Source: Collinsella sp. (GTDB lineage Bacteria > Actinomycetota > Coriobacteriia > Coriobacteriales > Coriobacteriaceae). Taken from it: a DNA stretch of 64,000 nucleotides. Position numbers and translations under genes: made by a program. Below are positions 51,854-59,947 of the stretch, one piece after another. Below the pieces are notes generated by a model, which had not been told where the DNA came from, ran no database searches, and saw only the letters and a program-made list of their open reading frames with translations. How positions within the stretch are numbered: the first letter of the stretch is position 1; every line of letters begins with the position of its first letter. The stretch covers positions 1 through 64,000 of the forward strand of contig DXMW01000032.1 of NCBI GenBank assembly GCA_019414045.1, read 5' to 3'.

Positions 51854-52858
51854 CTATCGATTCTCGATGCTGCCGATGTTTTTGAGCTCGATGGAGATGA
51901 GGCCGTTGGGTTCGTTGACGAACTCGATGTACTCGGAGTTCGAGCCCATCTCGGCCGGAAAGCTGATCTCGATGCCCGTATCGGTACGAATCTTGTGGTT
52001 GCGCACGGCCGCGCGTTCGACCTGCTTGCGCTCCACGGGCACACGCTCAGGCACCTTCTCCTCAGTCAGTGCCGCGCGCACGCTCTCCTTGATAACCGGT
52101 TCGTCCTCAAAGACCTCATCGACGATATCCCAAGGCGGAAGCTCCTCGTCATCCTCGACCTTCTCGGCAACGGCAGCCTTAACCTTAGCGAGCGCTACGG
52201 CCGTATTGGCACCGTGCTCCTCGGCGACTTCCTCGACCACACGCGTCACGGTGTCGATGACCTCCTTGCCCGATACGCCCGTGTCGCACTGCAGCAGGCC
52301 ATCGGGGATAAGCATACGGTCCTCGCCGGCAATCTTGCGCTTCTTGTCCACGTAGCCGATCTCCATGGTACTCGCGCGCACGATGGCATAGCTCGGCACC
52401 TTTTGCGAGGGGTTCGGCAGAATGGCGTAGTGGCGCGCGATGTCGTTGCGCACCTCTCCCTCCTCGCGGCCCACTTCGTGCATAAAAGCCTGCTTGGAGC
52501 CCAGCAGCATCACGGCAAACCAGCGGGCATCCTCATCGTCGTCAAAATCGGCCACGAGCACGTCGGTGGACTCGGCTTTCTCGGCTTTGGTGAGCTCGGA
52601 GGAGATAAACTCTGCAATCTGCTGCGACAGGTCCACGAACTCGCGCTCGCCAAAGAAATAGCCCTTGAGCTCGCCGCCAAACGCAGAGTTCTCGGCAAAC
52701 GTGGCGCGTTTATTGTCGGCCGAGGTACGTGCGCGGCGCAGATGCGTGGTCACGAAGTTGCGCACGGTACGACTCTCGATATCGAGCTCGCGCTGGCTCA
52801 TGACGTTGACGGCAGAGTCAAAGTCCAGGATATGCAGAATCGCGTGATTGATTTTCAT
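51854..52858 (-). CDS. Nucleoid-associated protein (NdpA/YejK-like)
   Basis: This 334-residue protein begins MKINHAILHILDFDSAVNVMSQREL, the usual opening of the 37-kDa nucleoid-associated family (PF04245), and continues with a mixed alpha/beta body and an acidic stretch (EEKVPERVPVERKQVE). Members associate with the nucleoid in enterobacteria, and their biochemical role is poorly defined. The start at 52858 fits the family; an in-frame ATG three codons upstream is possible. It is convergent with the lysine operon. Confidence 0.75.
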   Translation of the reverse strand: MKINHAILHILDFDSAVNVMSQRELDIESRTVRNFVTTHLRRARTSADNKRATFAENSAFGGELKGYFFGEREFVDLSQQIAEFISSELTKAEKAESTDVLVADFDDDEDARWFAVMLLGSKQAFMHEVGREEGEVRNDIARHYAILPNPSQKVPSYAIVRASTMEIGYVDKKRKIAGEDRMLIPDGLLQCDTGVSGKEVIDTVTRVVEEVAEEHGANTAVALAKVKAAVAEKVEDDEELPPWDIVDEVFEDEPVIKESVRAALTEEKVPERVPVERKQVERAAVRNHKIRTDTGIEISFPAEMGSNSEYIEFVNEPNGLISIELKNIGSIENR

Positions 52859-52933
52859 ATACGGCATTCCGTTCTAGATCGATTTCGGCACGAACCAGTA
52901 TAGCGGTCGAGCCCTCCCCGAGCGCATCGAAGA

Positions 52934-52966
52934 TTGGTGCATCGGGGACAGGTTGCTTTGCATCAA
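52934..52966 (+). repeat. Short palindromic repeat, GGGGACAGG type (copy 2)
   Basis: TTGGTGCATCGGGGACAGG followed by TTGCTTTGCATCAA has near-complementary ends (TTGGTGCA and TGCATCAA). It matches the copy at 54148-54178 except for a few changes. It lies just outside the stop codon of the lipase-like gene. Confidence 0.6.
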
Positions 52967-52969
52967 TGG

Positions 52970-54130
52970 CTAGCGCAGGAGCTCGGACTGCCAAGCCTCG
53001 AGCTGTTCTGCCAGACTCTTACCGGCAGCGGACATGTCGATCTGGGGTCGTTTGGGCAGCAGTGCGCACTTAAGGATTGCCACGATGGTCTGCGAGACAA
53101 AGCGTCGTGTATCCTTGTCGAAACCTTGCGCAGTCTGGAGCATCACGGGCAGGCTCTCGCGCAGATTCCCAGCGATATCCGCAAACCGCTCAGCACCCGT
53201 AGCCTCAAACACGGAGAACAATGCATCTACAAAACGCTCGCGCTCGGCAGGCCCCACTGCAAGCAGCATCTCGCGAATGGAGCCATCAACGTATCGAGCA
53301 CCGGCGGACAGGCGCTCACAGTACACGAAGTCGCGACCATCAACCACCCAGCTAAAGGGATTGTGCTGCAGCAGGCTGAACTCGGTGCTCTCAACGATGG
53401 CATAGTCCTCCTGCGTCTCAAACATCATGCCAAAGATCGACGACCGAGGTAGCGTCTTGTCGATTCGACCGGAAAGATCGGCAAAGGCGTTGCCGTTCAG
53501 AAACTCCTCGACGAAGCCCGGACCATCATGGGAATACACCCGTTCGATTCGCTCACGGGCAACATCGGAGCACATCGTCGCACCGTACACCGCAAGGTTT
53601 CCACCCTTGGAATGACCTCCGCACAAAAGCGGCCCGTCAATCGCATCCGCCGCCTCGTCCACATAACGCGCCGCGGATTCCTGGGCCGGCACAGGACACC
53701 GGAATGCCATGTTAAAGTCCTCTTTCCAGCCCACAATCGTGCTGTCGGTCCCCCGGAAGGAAAGATAACTAAACCCCGCCGGAAACCGGAACGCCATGGC
53801 TGCAAACTGCTCTGTCGCCACCACATCGCTCACGGCACGATAGCCGCAAACGTGCACGCCACGGTAGCGAGGGCTTGCTGCCACGGCCTCCAACAAGGCC
53901 CTGCTCCCCTCTGGGTCCCACAGGTCGCCAATCATGTCCCAGTAGCACTCGGCACGCAGCAGCTCGCGTACGTCTAGGCCCTGCCAGTTCGTCAGCTCCG
54001 CCATATCACCCGGCAAGCGCAAATAGGACAACCACGCAAAGACCAGGCTATCCACCGCGCAGAACGGCCGTTCCTCAAACGGGTCAAACGCCGTCTGGGC
54101 ATAGGTCAAAAAATTAGGCGAATCCGACAT
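52970..54130 (-). CDS. Mbeg1-like (DUF2974) alpha/beta hydrolase
   Basis: This 386-residue protein has the lipase-type nucleophile elbow CGGHSKGGNLAVYGA (Ser about residue 167), FSYLSFRGTDSTIVGWKEDF upstream and YSHDGPGF downstream. That is the layout of the DUF2974/Mbeg1-like lipases common in gut Firmicutes and Coriobacteriia. It has no signal peptide. Substrate is unknown. The C-terminal 120 residues are helical and not assigned. It lies between two copies of the same short palindromic repeat. Confidence 0.82.
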   Translation of the reverse strand: MSDSPNFLTYAQTAFDPFEERPFCAVDSLVFAWLSYLRLPGDMAELTNWQGLDVRELLRAECYWDMIGDLWDPEGSRALLEAVAASPRYRGVHVCGYRAVSDVVATEQFAAMAFRFPAGFSYLSFRGTDSTIVGWKEDFNMAFRCPVPAQESAARYVDEAADAIDGPLLCGGHSKGGNLAVYGATMCSDVARERIERVYSHDGPGFVEEFLNGNAFADLSGRIDKTLPRSSIFGMMFETQEDYAIVESTEFSLLQHNPFSWVVDGRDFVYCERLSAGARYVDGSIREMLLAVGPAERERFVDALFSVFEATGAERFADIAGNLRESLPVMLQTAQGFDKDTRRFVSQTIVAILKCALLPKRPQIDMSAAGKSLAEQLEAWQSELLR

Positions 54131-54147
54131 GGCCCTCCCGTCAACTA

Positions 54148-54178
54148 TGGTGCATTGGGGTCAGGTTACTTTGCACCA
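54148..54178 (+). repeat. Short palindromic repeat, GGGGTCAGG type (copy 3)
   Basis: TGGTGCATTGGGGTCAGG followed by TTACTTTGCACCA is the complement of 5326-5357 with one or two changes. Its ends TGGTGCA and TGCACCA are complementary. Confidence 0.65.
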
Positions 54179-54180
54179 AA

Positions 54181-54213
54181 AAGGCGCCCGGGCCGTGTGG
54201 GCTCGGACGCCTT
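54181..54213 (-). terminator. Terminator of ldh
   Basis: AAGGCG..CCG..GCC pairs with GG.C.CGG.CGCCTT across 54181-54213. The minus strand continues into TTTTTGG. It starts 32 bases past the ldh stop codon. Confidence 0.65.
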
Positions 54214-54244
54214 CATTGTAGCTTTTCGCTTTAGCGAGCTTGAT

Positions 54245-55195
54245 TTAGCAGGAGAAGTCGACGCTGTCGATGATGTCCTTGAGGGCCTTGGCGGAGGCGG
54301 TGAGCTCATGCTGCTCGTCATCGTTCAGCGGCACGGGGACGCGACAGACGACGCCGTCGCGGCCAACGACCGTCGGCATGGAGATGGCAAGATCGGACAG
54401 GCCATACTCGCCCACCATGAGCGAGGAGACGGGCAGAACGGTCTGCTCATCGCGCATGACGGCGGTGCAGATGCGCTTGACGGCCATGGCGACGCCATAG
54501 TAGGTGGCGTGCTTCTTCTCGATGATGGTGTAGGCAGAGTTCTTGACGTCCTCGGCGATGCGCTTCTCGGCAGCCTCATGCTCCAGATGACCGTGAAGCT
54601 CGCAGAAAGTGTTCAGCGGCACGCCGGCAACCTGGGCGCTGGACCAAGCGACAAACTCAGAGTCGCCGTGCTCACCCATGACATAGGCCTGGACATCGCG
54701 CGGGTCAACCTCGACGTGGGCACCAAGCATCTGCTGCAGACGGCCAGTGTCGAGCACGGTGCCGGAGCCGATGACATGGCCCTCGGGCAGGCCGGACATC
54801 TTGATGGCGGCATAGGTCAGAACATCGACCGGGTTGGAGACAATGAGCAGAATGCCGTCGAAGCCAGACTTCTTAATTTCGGGAATGATGGACTTAAAGA
54901 TGTTGACGTTCTTGTTGACCAGGTCCAGACGGGTCTCACCGGGCTTCTGGGCAGCGCCAGCGGTGACGACGATCATGGCGGCGTCGGCGACATCGGAATA
55001 ATCGCCGGCGTAGATCTTCATCGGCTCGGCAAACGTCATGCCGTGCGCGATATCCAGGGCCTCACCCTCGGCGCGGTTCTTGTCCACGTCGATGAGGACC
55101 ATCTCGGAGAACAGACCGCTCTGCATCAGCGCGAACGCCGAAGACGAACCGACGAAACCGCAGCCGACAATAGCGACCTTCTTCTCGTTAACCAT
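54245..55195 (-). CDS. ldh: L-lactate dehydrogenase
   Basis: This 316-residue NAD-dependent enzyme has VAIVGCGFVGSSSAF, DVDKNRAEGEALD, TAGAAQKPGETRLDLVNKN and the catalytic His in GEHGDSEF. Gln in the AQKPGETR loop marks lactate rather than malate dehydrogenase, which would have Arg. It regenerates NAD by reducing pyruvate. The start at 55195 follows GGGAG; an upstream in-frame extension of 26 codons is unlikely. It is probably monocistronic. Confidence 0.92.
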   Translation of the reverse strand: MVNEKKVAIVGCGFVGSSSAFALMQSGLFSEMVLIDVDKNRAEGEALDIAHGMTFAEPMKIYAGDYSDVADAAMIVVTAGAAQKPGETRLDLVNKNVNIFKSIIPEIKKSGFDGILLIVSNPVDVLTYAAIKMSGLPEGHVIGSGTVLDTGRLQQMLGAHVEVDPRDVQAYVMGEHGDSEFVAWSSAQVAGVPLNTFCELHGHLEHEAAEKRIAEDVKNSAYTIIEKKHATYYGVAMAVKRICTAVMRDEQTVLPVSSLMVGEYGLSDLAISMPTVVGRDGVVCRVPVPLNDDEQHELTASAKALKDIIDSVDFSC

Positions 55196-55396
55196 TAGAA
55201 ACTCCCATCTCTCTCCACAAACAAGCCACCCGGGAACGACCCGAGCGGCTTGTCGTAATCCCAATACATCCAATCGGGACTTTGATTATGCTCCTATTCG
55301 CAGCCAAAAATCGACCGTTTACCGAAATTGTTTGCAGGATTCGTAAAATAACTGCACGAAATCGGTTTCGAGCTATTGACGAGTCGAAACAGGTTT

Positions 55397-56560
55397 CTAA
55401 TACAGACCCGCCTCGCGGATGGCCTCGACAGCCAAAGCAATCTGATCGGGCGGCAGGACCAGCGCCATGCGCACGTGCCCCTCGCCCGAAGGACCAAAGC
55501 TCGCGCCCGGCGTCACCACAACGCCGGCCTTCTCCATGAGCTCCTCGCAAAACGCCATGGAATCGGTGCGACCACCGGGAAGCTTGGCCCACACAAACAT
55601 AGAGCCATGCGCGTTGGGACGCTCCCAGCCCAGGCCCTCAAGACCGTCGCACAGGGCATCGCGGCGCTCCTGGTACTTCAGACGCTGCGCCTCGACCTCA
55701 TCGCGCGGACCGTTCAAGCAGGCGATAGCAGCCTTCTGGATCGGGAAGAACATACCAAAGTCGATCTGGCCGCGCAGCTTGGCAAAGGCCGAGACCACAT
55801 CCTCGCGACCGACCAAAAAGCCGATACGCGCACCGGTGACGTTAAACGACTTGGAGAGCGAGAAGAACTCAACGCCCACCTCGAGCGCGCCGGGATACTG
55901 CAAGAAGCTGCCGCCCGGCTCGCCGTCGAACACGATGTCGGAGTATGCGTTGTCGTGAACGATGAGCAGGTCGTGCTCGCGGGCGAAAGCGATGATCTCC
56001 TCGTAGACCTCGGGCGTGCCCACCGAGCCCACCGGGTTGGCGGGCAGCGACACAATCATGTACTTGGCACGATCGGCCACCTCGGGATCGATACCCGCCA
56101 CATAGGGCAGGTAATTGTGCTCCGCCACCAGCGGATAGTACTCGAGCTTGGCATCGGCGATCTTGGCACCTGCCTCAAAGACCGGGTAGCACGGATCGGG
56201 AACCAGAATGGTGTCACCCGGATCGAGCAGGGCAAGGCCCAAATGGCCAACGCCCTCCTGCGTGCCGTTGCACGACTGCACCATAGACGGCGTAATGCCC
56301 GAAACGCCAAAGCGACGCTCGTAGTAATCGCACACGGCTTGCTTGAGTTCGGGCAGGTCGCGCAGGGCATACTTCCACATCTCGGGGTCCTGGGCCGCTT
56401 GCGTGAGCGCCTCGACCACGTGGTCGTACGGCTTAAAGTCGGGCGTGCCCACGCTCATGTTGTAAATGGTCTTGCCCTGAGCCTTCAGCGCAAGCAGTTT
56501 GTTGTTGAGCGAGGCGAAGACCTCCGCGCCAAAGCGGTCGAGACGCTGCGATGCCTGCAT
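55397..56560 (-). CDS. Class I/II aminotransferase, LL-diaminopimelate/N-acetyl-DAP type
   Basis: This 387-residue fold-type I enzyme has the opening QASQRLDRFGAEVFASLN, NMSVGTPDFKPYDHVV, LPANPVGSVGTPE, VHDNAYSDIVFDG, SLSKSFNVTGARIGF (PLP lysine) and a C-terminal GEGHVRMALVLP. It resembles LL-diaminopimelate aminotransferases and related alanine/aspartate enzymes. Because dapH is 4 kb away, N-acetyl-diaminopimelate aminotransferase is an attractive role, but substrate cannot be proved from motifs. The start at 56560 follows AAAGGTGG; a longer frame to 56650 runs across a terminator. Confidence 0.8.
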   Translation of the reverse strand: MQASQRLDRFGAEVFASLNNKLLALKAQGKTIYNMSVGTPDFKPYDHVVEALTQAAQDPEMWKYALRDLPELKQAVCDYYERRFGVSGITPSMVQSCNGTQEGVGHLGLALLDPGDTILVPDPCYPVFEAGAKIADAKLEYYPLVAEHNYLPYVAGIDPEVADRAKYMIVSLPANPVGSVGTPEVYEEIIAFAREHDLLIVHDNAYSDIVFDGEPGGSFLQYPGALEVGVEFFSLSKSFNVTGARIGFLVGREDVVSAFAKLRGQIDFGMFFPIQKAAIACLNGPRDEVEAQRLKYQERRDALCDGLEGLGWERPNAHGSMFVWAKLPGGRTDSMAFCEELMEKAGVVVTPGASFGPSGEGHVRMALVLPPDQIALAVEAIREAGLY

Positions 56561-56576
56561 GGTGCCACCTTTCGAT

Positions 56577-56610
56577 ATGAAAAACGCGGCGCTCCGACAA
56601 GAGCGCCGCG
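56577..56610 (-). terminator. Terminator of nadE
   Basis: CGCGGCGCTC (56585-56594) pairs perfectly with GAGCGCCGCG (56601-56610). The minus-strand tail is GTTTTTCAT. It lies 67 bases past the nadE stop. Confidence 0.8.
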
Positions 56611-56677
56611 CGATACGGGTCATCAGATTGCAAAAGTGTAACGCTTGCACCCGCTGTTTTGGTTCAATTTGGCAACC

Positions 56678-58657
56678 TTAGTCCATCGGATTGAGCGCGT
56701 CAATCTGGGCGAGCCACAGGCGCGAGCTGGCGTCACTCGGCATGCGCCAATCGCCGCGCGGGCTGAGCGTGACCGAACCCACCTTGGGGCCATCGGGCAG
56801 GCAGCTGCGCTTAAACTGCTGGGCAAAGAAGCGACGGTAGAACGTACGCAGCCACGTGTGAACGGTCTTGACGTCGTAGGCGCCCTCGAAGCTCTTGAGC
56901 GCCATGCGGTAGATCTTGCCCGGCTCAAAGCCAAAACGCAGCAGGTAGTAGAGGAAGTAGTCGTGCAGCTCGTACGGGCCCACCAAATCCTCAGTCTTCT
57001 GCGCAATCTCGCCGTCGCCCGTGGGCGGCAGAAGCTCGGGGGACACCGGTGTATCGAGGATATCGAGCAAGACCTCGGCAATACGCCCGCCAAAAACATC
57101 AGCGGCATAGCGCACCAGATGGCGCACAAGCGTCTTGGGCACGCTCGCGTTGACGGCGTACATGCTCATGTGGTCGCCGTTGTAGGTAGCCCAGCCGAGC
57201 GCCAGCTCCGACAGGTCGCCCGTGCCGATGACAAAACCGCCGGCCTGATTGGCCAGATCCATCAGAATCTGCGTACGCTCGCGGGCCTGGCTGTTCTCGT
57301 AGGTCACGTCCTGCACGGCCGGATCGTGCTCGATGTCCTTAAAATGCTGCTCCACGGCTGCATGGATCGAGACTTCGCGGAAGCTCACGCCTAGGTCGCG
57401 AGCGAGCGACTCGGCATTCGACTTAGTGCGATGCGTCGTGCCAAAGCCGGGCATGGAAACCGCCGTGATACCCGTGCGTGGCAGCCCCAGTGCATCGAAG
57501 GCACGCACGGTCACAAGCAGTGCCAGCGTGGAGTCCAGGCCGCCTGAAAGACCGATGGCAGCTGCCTTAGTACCCGTATGGGCAAGGCGGGTCTTGAGGC
57601 CGGCAGTCTGCAGGTCGAGAATCGTCTCGCAGCGCTCGGCTAGGTCGCCATGGTCGGCCGGTACAAAGGGCGCGCGCGGGAAAACGCGGTCGATATCGCA
57701 GGCATCGCGCAGGACAGGTTCGTCTGTCAGCACGCCCTCAAAAGAGAACTCAACGGTCGTGGCCTCCGGCGCATCGTCCGCGCGCGTCCACGTCGTCGAG
57801 CGACGGCGCTCGGCAACCAGGCGGTCGAGGTCGACATCGGCCACCGCCATATCGCAGGTGAGCAGCTTAGTAGCAGCGAGCTTCGAGCCGTTTTCATAGA
57901 TAAGGTTCTCGCCCGCAAAGACCATGTCGGTCGTGGACTCACCCTCGCTCGCGTCCGCGTAGGCATAGGCGCAGTACAGGCGTGCGCTCTGATTGGAGAT
58001 GAGGCTGCGGCGGTAATCTGCCTTGCCGATAATCTCGTCCGAGGCAGACGGGTTGAGGATCACCGTGGCACCTGCAAGCGCCATCTCGGTCGAAGGGGGC
58101 GCCGGTACCCACAGGTCCTCGCACACCTCGACACCCAGCACCAGATCCTCGGCACCCTCATCACAGCAGCGGTAGACAAGTCCCGAGCCAAGCGGCACCG
58201 GACCCTGACCGGCAAATTCAACCCACACGGGATCGGCGGGCGCCGGAGCAAACCAGCGGCGCTCATAGAACTCGCCGTAGTTGGGCAGATACTTTTTTGC
58301 CGTAAGGCCCAAAAGCTCGCCCGCACAGCAAACGGCCGCGCAGTTGTAAATGTTCTCGGTAACTGCAACGGGAAGACCGATGGTAAAGACGATCGGCAAC
58401 TCACGGGTTTCATCGAGGATGCGCACCAGCGCCGCCTCGCAGGCATGAAGCAGCGTGCGGTTATGGAACAGATCAGCCGCGGTATAGCCGCACAGGTTGA
58501 GCTCGGGCAGCACCAACGCGCGAACGCCACGCTCGGCAGCATCGCGAACAGCCGCCAGCGCAACCTCGGCATTGCCCTCGACATCGGCAACGCGAATCTG
58601 CGGCGACGCCGCCGCCACACGCAAAAAGCCGTCAGACTGAGAAAGGTGAAGATCCAT
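56678..58657 (-). CDS. nadE: Glutamine-dependent NAD synthetase
   Basis: This 659-residue enzyme joins an N-terminal nitrilase-like glutaminase and a C-terminal NAD synthetase. Glutaminase residues are Glu in VLPELNLCGY, Lys in KKYLPNYGEF and Cys in GVEVCEDLW. The synthetase has the P-loop GLSGGLDSTLALL, MPGFGTTHRTKSNAE, GTGDLSELALGW and a late KRSCLPDGPKVGSV. It converts nicotinate adenine dinucleotide, ATP and glutamine to NAD. The start at 58657 follows GGGAG. Confidence 0.95.
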   Translation of the reverse strand: MDLHLSQSDGFLRVAAASPQIRVADVEGNAEVALAAVRDAAERGVRALVLPELNLCGYTAADLFHNRTLLHACEAALVRILDETRELPIVFTIGLPVAVTENIYNCAAVCCAGELLGLTAKKYLPNYGEFYERRWFAPAPADPVWVEFAGQGPVPLGSGLVYRCCDEGAEDLVLGVEVCEDLWVPAPPSTEMALAGATVILNPSASDEIIGKADYRRSLISNQSARLYCAYAYADASEGESTTDMVFAGENLIYENGSKLAATKLLTCDMAVADVDLDRLVAERRRSTTWTRADDAPEATTVEFSFEGVLTDEPVLRDACDIDRVFPRAPFVPADHGDLAERCETILDLQTAGLKTRLAHTGTKAAAIGLSGGLDSTLALLVTVRAFDALGLPRTGITAVSMPGFGTTHRTKSNAESLARDLGVSFREVSIHAAVEQHFKDIEHDPAVQDVTYENSQARERTQILMDLANQAGGFVIGTGDLSELALGWATYNGDHMSMYAVNASVPKTLVRHLVRYAADVFGGRIAEVLLDILDTPVSPELLPPTGDGEIAQKTEDLVGPYELHDYFLYYLLRFGFEPGKIYRMALKSFEGAYDVKTVHTWLRTFYRRFFAQQFKRSCLPDGPKVGSVTLSPRGDWRMPSDASSRLWLAQIDALNPMD

Positions 58658-58860
58658 AAGAATGCTCCCGTGCGTAGACGCCATTCATAACAATTAGCAA
58701 GCTCTATTGTAGTTCAACCGCCGGGCGCAACCGCATCCCACCAACTTGGTGAGCTATTGATGAGTTGATGGTATCTGTTAAATGTCACGTACGATTCACA
58801 TCTGGTGGGTACCCTGATGGCTACACGAAACGAAGCAGATTTACACCGGGAGGACCCCGT

Positions 58861-59811
58861 ATGACAACCAAGTACACTGACGCGCCGCGCACGCGCGTCA
58901 TGACACCGGCATCGCTCAACAACGGCGTGCACGAGAACCATTCCATCGGACAGACCATGGCCATTGCGCCCAAAAAGGGCCTTTTCGACGACATTTCCAT
59001 TCCCCAGATCATCGCCGGCGCCGCAGCTGCCGCCACGAGCGTCGCGCTTGCTTCCAAGATCGGCATTGCCGGCTCGGTGATTGGTGCCGCTGTGAGCTCA
59101 GTCATCACTGTTGTGTCCTCGCAGGTCTATCGCCACTTTATCTCCGCCAGCGCCGAAGCAATCAAGAGCACGCACGCCGCTGTCGACTACCCTGCCGGCG
59201 CCTACGAGCCCGTTGAGCCCAATGTCGAGGAGCACCTGGGCGGCGCCGCGACTACGCAGGAGACGCGCCAGATTGCGGGGCGCGCGACCACGGCGCGCGT
59301 CGCCCCCAACAGCCTGCGCGCCAAGGCCGCTGCAGAGCGCAGCCAGACGCAAAAGAAGGTCGTCGTCTTCTCGATCGCTATCGCCATCGTCGCGGTCATC
59401 GCCTGCGCCGGCGCCATCCTTATCACCACTGCCGGCGAGGGTCTGGGCGAGCGTCCCGAGCCAATCCTTTCGTCGCGCACGACCGAGAGCGATGCAAATG
59501 GCAACACCCAGTCGCAAGATCAGCAGGCACAGGCGGACGGCACGCAAGACAGTTCTGCCTCTGCCAATTCGTCCTCGAACACCCAAAACCAATCGCAGGG
59601 CACCGATTCCTCTACGGCCAACAGTGGCACGCCGTCCGGCACGACCGACTCAAGCCAAACGACCGACGGTTCTCAGCCGAGCACGGGCGACCAGACGAGC
59701 GACACCACGTCGGGAACGGGCACAGCAAACAGCAGCAACAGCAATTCGAGTGGCACCACATCGGGCACGGCATCTGACAGTTCAAGCCAAGGCACGACAT
59801 CGGGCAACTAG
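58861..59811 (+). CDS. Membrane protein with Ser/Thr/Asn/Gln-rich extracellular tail
   Basis: This 316-residue protein has a weakly hydrophobic Ala/Gly/Ile-rich segment (about 40-85, IPQIIAGAAAAATSVALASKI), a charged middle, one clear transmembrane helix (about 170-195, VVVFSIAIAIVAVIACAGAIL) and then about 115 residues almost entirely Ser, Thr, Gly, Asn, Gln and Asp. The tail resembles wall-spanning or O-glycosylated spacers but lacks an LPxTG motif. No family is recognised. The start at 58861 follows GGGAGG. A perfect 12-bp terminator follows. Interval 58658-58860 is the divergent promoter region with nadE. Confidence 0.7.
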   Translation: MTTKYTDAPRTRVMTPASLNNGVHENHSIGQTMAIAPKKGLFDDISIPQIIAGAAAAATSVALASKIGIAGSVIGAAVSSVITVVSSQVYRHFISASAEAIKSTHAAVDYPAGAYEPVEPNVEEHLGGAATTQETRQIAGRATTARVAPNSLRAKAAAERSQTQKKVVVFSIAIAIVAVIACAGAILITTAGEGLGERPEPILSSRTTESDANGNTQSQDQQAQADGTQDSSASANSSSNTQNQSQGTDSSTANSGTPSGTTDSSQTTDGSQPSTGDQTSDTTSGTGTANSSNSNSSGTTSGTASDSSSQGTTSGN

Positions 59812-59841
59812 GCACCGCATCCCCAGATAGGCAACCTGTAC

Positions 59842-59877
59842 AACGGGCGCGAATCGACAGCGGTTCGCGCCCGTTTG
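59842..59877 (+). terminator. Terminator of the low-complexity membrane protein gene
   Basis: AACGGGCGCGAA (59842-59853) and TTCGCGCCCGTT (59864-59875) are perfect complements, followed by TGCCTT. Confidence 0.75.
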
Positions 59878-59947
59878 CCTTGGGCGCCGTCATGGCGAGC
59901 GCCATGCGATGGTAAGATGCTTTACATGTGTAAAGAGGAGATTTGCC

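Noticed and set aside
54245..55195. Malate dehydrogenase
   Set aside because: The substrate loop has Gln (AQKPGETR) as in lactate dehydrogenases, not Arg.
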